DNA of 64,000 nt from Mycobacterium sp. (GTDB lineage: Bacteria; Actinomycetota; Actinomycetes; Mycobacteriales; Mycobacteriaceae). Position 1 is the stretch's first letter; each line of letters starts with the position of its first letter. Under the pieces are notes generated by a model. The model had not been told where the DNA came from, searched no databases, and saw nothing but the letters and a program-made list of their open reading frames with translations. Location of the stretch: the NCBI GenBank assembly GCA_023264735.1, contig JAHFVD010000018.1, forward strand, positions 22,343 through 86,342, in the 5' to 3' direction. Positions 51,701 through 60,755 of the stretch are shown piece by piece. A program made the translations under genes and the position numbers.

Positions 51701-53536
51701 TCAACGTCTGTGGTCAGTACATCTCGTCGGCCGGGTCGCTTCCAGGGCTCGGATCAGGCTGGCCGAATCCCACGGTCCGCGATGGCGAATGCCGTTGACG
51801 AAGAACGTCGGCGTCGCGTTGAGATCCATCAACTCGGCGTCCTGAGCGTCGTCATCGACCCGGTGTAGCACCCGCGGCGAGTGCAGGTCTTCGTCGAATT
51901 GGGTTATGTCACAGCCGACTTGGTCGGCGTAGCGGTAGATGTGCTGCCATTCCAGGTAGTCCTGGAACTCGAACATCATCGTTCCCATCTCGAAGAACTT
52001 GCCCTGCAGTGCGGCAGCTTCGCTGGCCCGCGCGGCGTCCGTAGCCCTCGGGTGCACCCGCTCCAGCGGCAGATGCCGCCACACGTAACGCAATTGGTCA
52101 CCGAAGTGGGCGCGGACTTCGTCGATCCCGCCGGTGGCGCGGCTGCAGAACGGGCATTCGTAGTCGCCGTATTCGACCAGGGTCAGCGGCGCATCGACCG
52201 GCCCACGGATGTGATCGCGGTCCGGATTGATATCGCGGACCAGCTTGAGCCCCACCGCGACCGGCGGGCTGAATCGATCGGTGAGCCGGAAGACCGCCCA
52301 CCCCAACGTGAATGCGATGACTGATGCCGCCAGAACACCGACGCGAGCCATATCGGCCGAGTGTGGGTCGGTGATCGCCAGGTCGACGATGAACAGCGCG
52401 ATCGTGAATCCGATCCCGGACAGCGCCGCGCCGCCGGCGATCCGCCGCAACGTCAGCCCCGGCGAGAGCCGGCCGAGCCCGGTGCTCTGCACGAGCCAGG
52501 TTGCCCCGGTGATGCCGATCAGCTTGCCAATCACCAGACCGGCCACCACACCCCACGTCAGCGGTGACCGCATGGCGGCCATCACGGTGTCGGCGTCTAG
52601 TCGCACACCGGCATTGGCCATTGCGAACAGCGGCAGCACCCCGAAGGACACGTACGGCCCGAACCCGGTGACCAACCGCTCGTTGATCGAGATCGAGTCG
52701 CGGAGGCTGCGGGTGGCCGCCCGGGCGTACTCCGAGTTCGGCGACTGTCGAAACGCGCGGATGACGTCGACTGCCGCCTCCACCCGCTGGCGCTCGGGCG
52801 TAAACACCGGGATCACCAGTGCCACCGCCACGCCGGCGAGCGTGGGGTGCACGCCACCGTTGAACAGCGCCAACCACAGGGCAACGGCCAGAACGCAATA
52901 CGTCACGCCGCGCATGACCTCGGGTAGGTAGCGCACGCCAATCAGGGCGGCCACCAAGACGACAGCGATTAGCAGCGGTACGATCCGGACCTGCTCCGAA
53001 TAGAACAGGGCGATGGCGGCCAGCGCCCCGACGTCGTCGACGACAGCCAACGTCAGCAGGAAGGTCCGCAGCCGGGCCGGGTACTTGGGTGCGATGATCG
53101 CCAGCGCGCCGACCAGGAACGCGGTGTCGGTGGAGATGACCACTCCCCACGCGCTGGCATCGTCGCCGGATGGGTTGAACAGCAGGAAGATCACCGCGGG
53201 CAGGATCAGCCCGGCGAGCGCAGCGACCACCGGCACCAGCGCCCGGGAGCGCTCCGTGAGTTCCCCGATGGTGAACTGGGCCTTGACTTCCAGTCCCACG
53301 ATGAAGAAGAAGAACGCCATCAGTGCGTCGTTGACGATCGCCTTGACCGTCAGCGCGCCGTGGTAATTGCCGAAGCTCAACCCGACGTGCGTTTCCCAGA
53401 ACTCGGAATAGGTGTGCGCCCAAGGCGAGTTCGCCCACAGTATGGCCACGACGGTGAAGATCAGCAGTAGTGCTGCGGCGGCGTTCTCGCCGAAACGCTT
53501 CGCTGTCGGGTCGCGACCCAGCCGGCTGCCTCTCAC
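51701..53536 (-). CDS. nhaA: NhaA Na+/H+ antiporter fused to a DsbA/thioredoxin-like domain
   Basis: 611 residues from GTG 53536, chosen for its 4-nt overlap with the GH76 stop. Residues about 1-400 are a complete NhaA: FFFIVGLEVKAQF, STDTAFLVGALAI, and the ion-binding double Asp in LTLAVVDDVGALAAIALF. The C-terminal about 170 residues are a thioredoxin fold with the redox pair C461-P-F-C464 (EYGDYECPFCSRATG) and the cis-Pro region NATPTFFVNG. Such fusions occur in actinobacteria. Na+ or Li+ would be exported for protons; the redox domain may sense or act on thiols. Confidence 0.93.
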   Translation of the reverse strand: MRGSRLGRDPTAKRFGENAAAALLLIFTVVAILWANSPWAHTYSEFWETHVGLSFGNYHGALTVKAIVNDALMAFFFFIVGLEVKAQFTIGELTERSRALVPVVAALAGLILPAVIFLLFNPSGDDASAWGVVISTDTAFLVGALAIIAPKYPARLRTFLLTLAVVDDVGALAAIALFYSEQVRIVPLLIAVVLVAALIGVRYLPEVMRGVTYCVLAVALWLALFNGGVHPTLAGVAVALVIPVFTPERQRVEAAVDVIRAFRQSPNSEYARAATRSLRDSISINERLVTGFGPYVSFGVLPLFAMANAGVRLDADTVMAAMRSPLTWGVVAGLVIGKLIGITGATWLVQSTGLGRLSPGLTLRRIAGGAALSGIGFTIALFIVDLAITDPHSADMARVGVLAASVIAFTLGWAVFRLTDRFSPPVAVGLKLVRDINPDRDHIRGPVDAPLTLVEYGDYECPFCSRATGGIDEVRAHFGDQLRYVWRHLPLERVHPRATDAARASEAAALQGKFFEMGTMMFEFQDYLEWQHIYRYADQVGCDITQFDEDLHSPRVLHRVDDDAQDAELMDLNATPTFFVNGIRHRGPWDSASLIRALEATRPTRCTDHRR

Positions 53537-54633
53537 GCTGTCACCGTATGTGCAGCCTCCATCAACATCCAACCCGACAGCTGCACCGAGAGATCGCGCT
53601 CGGGTGTCTGCGACGAGTTGACCGCACCCTCGACGAACTGCGCCTGTCCACCACCGGTCGTCGGGATCTCGGCGGTGCTGTCCCAGGACGGCCCGAACAA
53701 TGGCAGCCCGTCCACACTTTGGCGGTTGTCCCAGGCGGCGCCGGCCGAGGCAAGCACGATCCCGCGGGCGGTATCCCTGGCCGCGGTGTCTTCGGCGGAC
53801 TGCCCGGGCAGGTCGGTCGCCGCGAGCGCCAGATACCGGGCGGTGATCCCGGAGAACAGCCCGCCATCTCCGCCGCCTGCCCCGTTCAGAATTCCGCCGG
53901 GCGCCATGCGTTCGCCGATCGCCGCGACCAGCCGGCGGACCCGGGCCGGGTGCCGATTGTCACGGGTGCGTACCGCCAGCTCGGTCTCCAATCCCAATAC
54001 GACCCCCTGGCAGTACGTGTACTGCGCGCGGACCAGTGAACCGCCCACGATGCCGTCGAACACCAAGTGGGTCTCGGGATCGATCAACGTTTCGTCGATC
54101 CAGTCGGCCATCTGCTGGGCCCGTCGCAACCGGTCGTCATAGCGGGCCAGGAAGATCCCGGCGGGACCGTTGGCCGGCGCGTTGAAGAACTGATCCTGTT
54201 TACGCCAAGGGATTCCGCCGCCGTCCTCAGGCACCCACGACTTGACGAACTGTTCGCAGAGGGTGGCCAGGGCGCGCGGGCGATCGACGCCCGCCACGCG
54301 CCCCGCACGCTCCAAGGCCAGTGCCAGCCAGGCCATATCGTCGTAATAGCTGTTGGTCCAGCGGCCGTTGTTGCGCAGCCGGTGACCACGGATCTGCCGT
54401 TTGATCCTGCCCAGCCGGTCGGGCTGCGGATCGCGCAGCTGCGCGTCGATCAGGCAGTCCAACAGGTGCGCCTGCCACCAGTAGTGCCAAGTTCCGAACC
54501 ACCGATCACCGCGGGCGGGCGGCCAGCTGACGACGCCGAGCTGTGTTCCCGGTAGATTCCAGAGCGTGCGCAGATGGCGCTTCGCGATCGCGGATTCGGC
54601 ACTGGCAGCTCGGTTGGCCCACAGCTGGTCCAT
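53533..54633 (-). CDS. glycoside hydrolase family 76 protein (Rv0365c-like)
   Basis: 366 residues from ATG 54633, with an AGGA SD 7 nt upstream. The GH76 catalytic Asp pair is in NSYYDDMAWLALALE. GGGIPWRKQDQFFNAPANGPAGIFLARY and AQYTYCQGVVLGLETEL are further family segments. GH76 enzymes are endo-alpha-1,6-mannanases; no signal peptide is present, so a cytosolic or unusual export role must be considered. Starts 14 nt after the SpoU gene and is coupled to nhaA by overlap. Confidence 0.9.
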   Translation of the reverse strand: MDQLWANRAASAESAIAKRHLRTLWNLPGTQLGVVSWPPARGDRWFGTWHYWWQAHLLDCLIDAQLRDPQPDRLGRIKRQIRGHRLRNNGRWTNSYYDDMAWLALALERAGRVAGVDRPRALATLCEQFVKSWVPEDGGGIPWRKQDQFFNAPANGPAGIFLARYDDRLRRAQQMADWIDETLIDPETHLVFDGIVGGSLVRAQYTYCQGVVLGLETELAVRTRDNRHPARVRRLVAAIGERMAPGGILNGAGGGDGGLFSGITARYLALAATDLPGQSAEDTAARDTARGIVLASAGAAWDNRQSVDGLPLFGPSWDSTAEIPTTGGGQAQFVEGAVNSSQTPERDLSVQLSGWMLMEAAHTVTA

Positions 54634-54647
54634 GCGCCAATCCTGCC

Positions 54648-55292
54648 CTACCAAGCCTGCGAAAGATCGGCCCATTGTCTGATCCAGGCGTGCATGGCGA
54701 TGCCGGCGGCGACGGCGGCGTTGACACTGCGGGTCGAGCCGAATTGCGCGATCGACACCGTGATCGCCGCGCCCTCGCGAGCCGCCTCGGAGATCCCCGG
54801 CCCCTCCTGGCCGAACACCATCAGGCAGTCGCGCGGCAGCGAGGTGGTTTCCACCGGCACCGCGCCGGCGATGTTGTCGACGGCGACGACGGTCAGTCCG
54901 GCGCCGGCCGCAAAGGCGAGTAAATCGTCGGTGCTGTCGTGGTGGGTCAGGCGTTGGTAGCGGTCAGTGACCATGGCCCCGCGGCGGTTCCAGCGCCGGC
55001 GTCCGACGATGTGCACGGTGTCGACGGCGAAGGCGTTGGCCGTGCGAACCACCGCGCCGATGTTGGCGTCGTTGCCGAAGTTCTCGATCGCGATGTGCAG
55101 CGCATGCCGGCGGCAATCGATATCGGCGATGATCGCCTCCCGCGTCCAGTACCGGTAGGCGTCGACGACGTTGCGGGAGTCGCCCTCACGCAACAGGTCT
55201 GGGTCATAGCGCGGGTCGTCGGGCAGCTCACCGACCCAGGGCCCGACGCCAGGGGCGCCGGTGCTCCACTCGGTAGGGCCTGCGTCAGTCAC
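54648..55292 (-). CDS. SpoU/TrmH-type RNA 2'-O-methyltransferase (Rv0380c-like)
   Basis: 214 residues. The three SPOUT motifs are in order: NDANIGAVVRTANAF, CLMVFGQEGPGIS, and IAQFGSTRSVNAAVAAGIAMH, which form the trefoil knot that binds SAM. Probably methylates ribose in tRNA or rRNA. Its start overlaps the stop of the small upstream gene by 4 nt. Confidence 0.93.
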   Translation of the reverse strand: MTDAGPTEWSTGAPGVGPWVGELPDDPRYDPDLLREGDSRNVVDAYRYWTREAIIADIDCRRHALHIAIENFGNDANIGAVVRTANAFAVDTVHIVGRRRWNRRGAMVTDRYQRLTHHDSTDDLLAFAAGAGLTVVAVDNIAGAVPVETTSLPRDCLMVFGQEGPGISEAAREGAAITVSIAQFGSTRSVNAAVAAGIAMHAWIRQWADLSQAW

Positions 55293-55648
55293 GGGTCACC
55301 CAGCTCGGTGGCTTCGACCGGGTGGGCAAGAGTGCCGTATAGGCCGAATGGGACGTGTTGGGGTTTGGCGCGGGATGCCGCAGGGTCCGCCGGCGCAGCA
55401 TCGATGTCGACGGGGACGAAATCACCATTCCGTCGGAAATCAGCAACCGAGACGTTCCAGCCCAGCAGTGCCAACGACGCCCCGATGCGGGCCTGAGCCG
55501 CTCCGTAACTGGATTTGCTGGACGAAGGTGAGCACGCCGCGGCGAAGATCACACAGACAACTGCCAGCGAAGCCGCTGTCGGGTGAGCGAATTTTCGTCC
55601 TTGAACAGCCGACTGGAGAGATCGCAACGCCGGTGCGATACAGGTCAC
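55289..55648 (-). CDS. small putative exported protein (Rv0381c-like position)
   Basis: 119 residues. One hydrophobic helix (about 27-39) ends in FAAAC, a lipoprotein-like cleavage site with an imperfect lipobox. The following 80 residues are polar with no known domain. Position directly upstream of the SpoU gene, with a 4-nt overlap, matches Rv0381c. Function unknown. Confidence 0.65.
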   Translation of the reverse strand: MTCIAPALRSLQSAVQGRKFAHPTAASLAVVCVIFAAACSPSSSKSSYGAAQARIGASLALLGWNVSVADFRRNGDFVPVDIDAAPADPAASRAKPQHVPFGLYGTLAHPVEATELGDP

Positions 55649-56013
55649 CCAACGCCCTTTCTGACCCCTAGCTCATGCTCCGGACGTACCATCCGGCTTT
55701 TCGCGCGCCCGCAATAACAAATCGGTCTCCAACGATGACGAGTGTAGGGTCTCCCGTTCAGTCAACAGCGGCGCCGCCCTTGACCTGGAATGTTGTGCGC
55801 ACAGGTGTTCGCGGAGACCGTATTTTCAGCCGCTATTCACCATCGCGTGCGACTGCTACCCCCCGGTAACCAGGGCTTTTCCAGCTAACGGCTGGAGTCT
55901 TTGCGCCCTTCGGCGGGATACTGATATTTGCAAGTTCGAATAAATAGCGCCCGCACAACCCCGGTGCCCGCTGCGGACACCCTATCCGCAAGGCGCCCGA
56001 TAGATGGGAAACG
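55649..56013. promoter_or_regulatory. 365-bp divergent intergenic region
   Basis: Separates the SpoU-unit promoter from the 56-60.8 kb operon. It is AT-richer than its surroundings and contains the perfect 10-bp palindrome TGTGCGCACA (55794-55803) preceded by TTGACC (55780-55785), but no well-placed -10 could be chosen with confidence. No coding potential is supported. Confidence 0.4.
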
Positions 56014-56766
56014 ATGAACGCTTCAGTGCTGGACTTCCCTGATCAGAAGCTCTACCACCTGCCTGAGACGATTAGCTGGCGCGACACGGATACGGGTTGC
56101 ACGATCACGTGTGCCCAACCCGACAGCGAACCTGAGCTATGGGAAGACTACCTGCAGGGAGCCCTCCGCAGCTACGAAAAACACGGAGTCGAAGCCGCAC
56201 TGGACCTCGAGTCGTTCGCCGACGGCCGCGACACCACGCTGTTCTACACCGCCGTCGACGACAACGGCCGGATGCTGGGCGGCCTCCGGGCGAAGGGCCC
56301 GTACTTCAGCGCCGACGAATCGCACGCGATCGTCGAGTGGGAAGGGCAGCCCGGCCAGGAAACAGTCCGCAAGATGATCACCGACCGCCTGCCGTTCGGC
56401 GTGGTGGAGATGAAGTCGGCGTGGGTGAGTGACGACCCCGCCCGCAGCGGCGAGCTGACCCGCACCTTCGCCCGCACCGCGTTCCCGACCATGGAGCTGT
56501 TGGGCGCCCAGTTCATCCTGGCCACCGCCGCTGCCCACGTCCTTGATCGGTGGAGCACCTCGGGCGGTGTGGTCGCCACCAAGATTCCGGCCGCGGCCTA
56601 CCCCAGCGAGCGCTACCGCACCAAGATGATGTGGTGGGATAGGCGCACCTTCGCCAACCACGCGGAGCCTCGGCAGTTGGCCAAAATCGTTAAGGAGATG
56701 CGCATGCTGGCGACGATCTCTGAGGAATTCAGCGACTTCGGCCTGCAGTACGGGAGTGGCATGTGA
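56014..56766 (+). CDS. putative GNAT/FeeM-like N-acyltransferase
   Basis: 250 residues, ATG start. The middle carries the strand-helix pattern of LuxI/FeeM-type acyltransferases: TTLFYTAVDDNGRMLGGLRA, a following acidic EWEG segment, FGVVEMKSAWVSDD, then MELLGAQFILATAAAHVLDRWSTSGGVV. It has no signal or TM. Such enzymes join an acyl group from ACP or CoA to an amine. The stop overlaps the next start (GTGA), so it is the first gene of a coupled operon with an E1-like/nitroreductase fusion and a c-di-GMP enzyme. The acyltransferase assignment is tentative. Confidence 0.55.
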   Translation: MNASVLDFPDQKLYHLPETISWRDTDTGCTITCAQPDSEPELWEDYLQGALRSYEKHGVEAALDLESFADGRDTTLFYTAVDDNGRMLGGLRAKGPYFSADESHAIVEWEGQPGQETVRKMITDRLPFGVVEMKSAWVSDDPARSGELTRTFARTAFPTMELLGAQFILATAAAHVLDRWSTSGGVVATKIPAAAYPSERYRTKMMWWDRRTFANHAEPRQLAKIVKEMRMLATISEEFSDFGLQYGSGM

Positions 56767-58904
56767 GTTTCGACGTCTCCGCCGATTCCGGCGCGGACGC
56801 GTACAAGGCGCGAGTCTTGCTCAGCGACGATCCCCAAGACGACCCCATAATGGCCCGACTGCGCAATGACTCGCGCACCGAATTTTTCGACCGCTCAGCG
56901 GAGTTCGGCTCGGCGCTGCGCGCCCTTCGGCCCGAGGTCGAACCCGAGCTGCTCGCCGAGCCGATGCACTGGGCCTACTACCCGTGGCGGCATGCGGTGG
57001 TGGCGGTGCCGGGCCCGCGCACATTTGCGCGCCTGCGGCTCGACCGCAACCGCAATATGATCACCCTCGGGGAGCAGCGGCGACTGGCCGGACTCGCCAT
57101 CGGTGTGGTGGGTCTGTCGGTGGGCCACGCGATCGCCCACACGCTGGCCGCCCAGGGCTTGTGCGGCGAGCTGCGACTGGCCGATTTCGACGATTTGGAA
57201 CTGTCCAACCTCAACCGAGTGCCCGCGACGGTGTTCGACATCGGCGTGAACAAGGCCGTCGTGGCGGCCCGGCGGATCGCCGAGCTCGACCCGTACCTGC
57301 GGGTCCAAGCGATGACCGACGGTCTGACCATCGACACAATGGGAACGTTCCTCGACGGCCTCGACATCGTGGTCGAGGAGTGCGACTCCCTCGATATCAA
57401 GGCGGCGGTGCGCGAGGCGGCACGGGCGCGCCGCATTCCGGTACTGATGGCCAGCAGTGACCGCGGCCTGATCGACGTGGAGCGATACGACATCGAGCCG
57501 GAACGGCCCATCCTGCACGGGCTGCTCGGCGATATCGGCGTCAGTGAGTTGGCGGGCCTGAGCAGCACTGACAAGGTGCCCCACGTGCTGCGGATCATCG
57601 ACGCGGGCCGGTTGTCCGATCGCGGCGCCGCCTCGCTGGTCGAGGTCGGCCGCACGTTGTCGACGTGGCCGCAGCTCGCCGGGGACATCGCCGTCGGTGC
57701 GGCCACCGTCGCCGAGGCGGTGCGCAGGATCGGACTGGGCGAGCGCCTGTCGTCCGGCCGGGTCCGTATCGACGTCACCCGCGCACTCGACGGACTGGAA
57801 GAGCCCGCACTACCGAGCCCGCCGGCCCCGTCGGCTTCCGCCGAGCCGACCGGGCAGTTGGACAGCGCCCCTGCGGAAGCCGTGGCAGCGGCCGCGCGGC
57901 GCGCCCCGTCCGGGGGGAACATGCAGCCGTGGCGCATCGTGTCGCACAATAACTCGGTGATCGTCGAGCTGGACCCGAAGTACACCTCGACGATGGACGT
58001 CGCCTACCGGGCCAGCGCCGTTGCGATCGGGGCTGCGACGTTCAACGCGCGGGTGGCCGCCTCCGCACTCGGCGTGCTGGGTCCGGTCACGATTACCGAG
58101 GACGACGAGCGGATCCCGCTGCGAGCGGTCGTCAAGTTGGCGGCGGGCCGCGACGACACGCTGGCCGCGCTGTACGGACCGATGCTGGACCGGGGGACGA
58201 ACCGGCACCGCGGCACACCGTCGCAACTGACGACGGCGACCGTCGCCGATCTGACAGCGGCGGCGCGGGTCGAGGGCAGCACGCTGCGGCTGCTAACGAT
58301 CCGCACCGACATCGAACGGGCGGCGGCGATCCTGGCCGCCACCGACCGGATCCGCTATCTGCAGCCACGCCTGCACGCCGAGATGATCTCGGAGCTGCGC
58401 TGGCCCGGTGACGATAGTTCCGACGGCCTGGACATCCGCAGCCTTGAGCTCGCCGCCGCCGATATGGCCACGCTGGACATCTTGCGCCGCGGTGACGTGA
58501 TGGCCCGCCTGGCGCAATGGCAGGCGGGCGAGGCGCTAGGTCAGGACGTCACCGAACGGGTGCTGTCCAGCTCGGCATTGGGCGTCGTCACCATCGCCGG
58601 CCACACCCTGACCGACTACGCCCGCGCAGGTGCTGCGGTGGAAGCGGTCTGGGTCGCCGCCGAGCAGCACGGCATGGGTGTCCAGCCCGTCTCGCCGGTG
58701 TTCCTGTACGCCCACGGCGATCGAGACCTCGACGAGCTCGCTGCCGAGCACGTCGCCGAATTACGCGACTTGCAAGGTCAGTTCCGCTCACTCACCGGGA
58801 CCGGCCCGGACGAGGCACAAGCACTCGTGCTCAGGTTCAGTCACGCCCCTGGCGCATCGGTGCGTAGTAGGCGTCGTGCAGCCAACGGGGGGACACTCGG
58901 TTAA
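56763..58904 (+). CDS. moeY: ThiF/E1-like adenylating domain fused to nitroreductase (MoeY-like, Rv1355c-type)
   Basis: 713 residues, GTG start. After about 100 residues of unique sequence the ThiF fold appears: IGVVGLSVGHAIAHTLA (113-129) and LADFDDLELSNLNRVP (139-154). No CxxC zinc pairs follow, unlike MoeB or ThiF. From about 377 a nitroreductase FMN domain begins (RRAPSGGNMQPWRI), running to about 690. The layout matches the M. tuberculosis protein annotated MoeY, a name given by E1 similarity only. The fusion suggests adenylation of a carboxylate coupled to flavin chemistry on the same product. It is coupled on both sides by overlaps. Confidence 0.85.
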   Translation: MSFDVSADSGADAYKARVLLSDDPQDDPIMARLRNDSRTEFFDRSAEFGSALRALRPEVEPELLAEPMHWAYYPWRHAVVAVPGPRTFARLRLDRNRNMITLGEQRRLAGLAIGVVGLSVGHAIAHTLAAQGLCGELRLADFDDLELSNLNRVPATVFDIGVNKAVVAARRIAELDPYLRVQAMTDGLTIDTMGTFLDGLDIVVEECDSLDIKAAVREAARARRIPVLMASSDRGLIDVERYDIEPERPILHGLLGDIGVSELAGLSSTDKVPHVLRIIDAGRLSDRGAASLVEVGRTLSTWPQLAGDIAVGAATVAEAVRRIGLGERLSSGRVRIDVTRALDGLEEPALPSPPAPSASAEPTGQLDSAPAEAVAAAARRAPSGGNMQPWRIVSHNNSVIVELDPKYTSTMDVAYRASAVAIGAATFNARVAASALGVLGPVTITEDDERIPLRAVVKLAAGRDDTLAALYGPMLDRGTNRHRGTPSQLTTATVADLTAAARVEGSTLRLLTIRTDIERAAAILAATDRIRYLQPRLHAEMISELRWPGDDSSDGLDIRSLELAAADMATLDILRRGDVMARLAQWQAGEALGQDVTERVLSSSALGVVTIAGHTLTDYARAGAAVEAVWVAAEQHGMGVQPVSPVFLYAHGDRDLDELAAEHVAELRDLQGQFRSLTGTGPDEAQALVLRFSHAPGASVRSRRRAANGGTLG

Positions 58905-60754
58905 TGGCGCTCGACACCCTCGTCACGAATGTGGCCACCAAGCTGATGGCGGCCACCTCTGCTACTTCGGCGCAGGTGAGCCAGGACGTGCTGGCCGACC
59001 TTGTCGCGTCCTTCGGTGTCGACTTCAGTTTCCTGCGCTACAACGATCACGCGATCAGGGCCACGAAGCTAATCGCTGAATGGCCGCCGCGCCCCGACGT
59101 CCCCGATCCCGACCCGCTCGGCATCGTCTACTTCGCCGACGCCGATCCGATCTTTGCGGCCGCCGAGACCGCCAAGGAACCGGTCTTCTTCTCCCCCGAA
59201 CCGATCGCGGACGACTCCGACGACTACCAGCGCCGGGTCCAGGAGGCTAGCGGGGTCGCCCTGCCGTCATTGGCCTCGGTGCCGCTGCTGTCCGGAGACG
59301 TCACCACCGGGGCCTTGGGGTTCATCAAGATCGGCATCAAGGACTGGTCACCGGAGGAGCTGAACGCGCTGCTGGCGATCGCGTCGTTGTTCGCCCAGGT
59401 GCAGGCGCGGGTGGTCGCCGAAGAAGAGCTGCGTTACCTCGCGGAGCATGACGACCTGACCGGACTGCACAACCGCCGGGCACTGCTCGCGTACCTCGAC
59501 GACAGGCTGCGGGCCGGCAAGGCTGGGCCGGTGTCGGCGCTGTTCCTCGACCTCGACCGGCTCAAGGCCATCAACGACTATCTGGGTCACCACGCTGGCG
59601 ACTGGTTCATCCAGGCGTTCGCCGAACGCCTGCGCGAGGAGACCGGCGAAGGCGATTTGATCGCCCGCCTCGGTGGTGACGAGTTCGTCGTCATCCCGGC
59701 GGCACCGATGGACGCCGACGCCGCCCTGGCGCTGGCTCACCGACTGCAGGCCGTGCTGCGCGACCGGGTGACGATCGGTGGCGAGATGCTCACCCGCACC
59801 GTCAGTGCCGGTGTCGCACTGGGAGTTCCGGGCAGGGACACGACGTCGGATCTGCTGCGACGCGCCGACCAGGCGGTGCTGAACGCCAAGAACGCCGGCG
59901 GCAACAAGATCGCGGTGTTCACCGACGAGATGTCACTGACGAGCGAGTTCCGCAACGACATCGAGCTGCATCTACAGAACGTGATCGACGCCGGGACGCT
60001 GATTCTGCACTACCTGCCCGAAGTCGACATGCGCACCGGGGAGATCCTGGCGACCGAGGCGCTGGTGCGCTGGCAGCACCCGACCCGCGGCCTGCTACTG
60101 CCGGATTCGTTCATCAATGTTGCCGAATCAATCAACCTGGCAGGCGAATTGGGACGCTGGGTGATGCGCGCCGCCTGCTCGGAATTCAGCGGCTGGCAGG
60201 CCCGCGGCATCGCCAAGAACGCGGTTATCCGGATCAACGTCTCCCCGGTGCAGCTGGTCACCGACGGATTCGTCGAGTCGGTGGCCGATACGATCGCCGA
60301 GTTCAACCTCGATGCCAAATCAGTGTGCCTGGAGATCACCGAAAGCGTTGTGGTGCAGGACATCGAGACCACGCGCATCACCCTGGCCGGCCTCAAGGAT
60401 GTCGGCGTGCAGGTCGCCATCGACGATTTCGGCACCGGTTACAGCGTGCTGACACATCTGAAATCGCTTCCGGTGGACACCCTCAAGATCGACAAGGGCT
60501 TCGTCCTCGATCTCGGCACCAACCCGGAGGACCTGGCGATCGTGCGCGCGATCATCGCGTTGGCCGAGGCCTTCAACCTCGAGTTGGTGGCCGAGGGTGT
60601 CGAGCAACCGAGCGCGGCGGTGACCCTGCTCCAGCACGGCTGCCATCGCGCTCAGGGATTCCTGCTGTCCCGCCCGGTGCCAGGCGATGTCATGGCCGAA
60701 CTGTTCGCCAAAAAGGTTATCCCGGTGGACTTTTCCGCCCAAGACCGGGGCTGA
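58904..60754 (+). CDS. GAF-GGDEF-EAL bifunctional c-di-GMP enzyme
   Basis: 616 residues; ATG shares one base with the upstream stop (TAATG). GAF domain about 20-165, GGDEF (motif 257-261 in ARLGGDEFVVI), EAL (motif 385-387 in ATEALVRW) with NVSPVQL, LEITES, IDDFGTGYS, DTLKIDKGF and AEGVEQ. Both catalytic halves look intact. The domain order is that of Rv1354c and of the characterised M. smegmatis GAF-GGDEF-EAL protein, which makes and degrades c-di-GMP. Here it follows the MoeY-like gene, the same pairing as Rv1355c/Rv1354c. Confidence 0.94.
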   Translation: MALDTLVTNVATKLMAATSATSAQVSQDVLADLVASFGVDFSFLRYNDHAIRATKLIAEWPPRPDVPDPDPLGIVYFADADPIFAAAETAKEPVFFSPEPIADDSDDYQRRVQEASGVALPSLASVPLLSGDVTTGALGFIKIGIKDWSPEELNALLAIASLFAQVQARVVAEEELRYLAEHDDLTGLHNRRALLAYLDDRLRAGKAGPVSALFLDLDRLKAINDYLGHHAGDWFIQAFAERLREETGEGDLIARLGGDEFVVIPAAPMDADAALALAHRLQAVLRDRVTIGGEMLTRTVSAGVALGVPGRDTTSDLLRRADQAVLNAKNAGGNKIAVFTDEMSLTSEFRNDIELHLQNVIDAGTLILHYLPEVDMRTGEILATEALVRWQHPTRGLLLPDSFINVAESINLAGELGRWVMRAACSEFSGWQARGIAKNAVIRINVSPVQLVTDGFVESVADTIAEFNLDAKSVCLEITESVVVQDIETTRITLAGLKDVGVQVAIDDFGTGYSVLTHLKSLPVDTLKIDKGFVLDLGTNPEDLAIVRAIIALAEAFNLELVAEGVEQPSAAVTLLQHGCHRAQGFLLSRPVPGDVMAELFAKKVIPVDFSAQDRG

Positions 60755-60755
60755 G

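Noticed and set aside
55675..55869. 64-codon plus-strand frame in the 55.7 kb intergenic region
   Set aside because: Composition is not protein-like, no SD, no family; likely chance.
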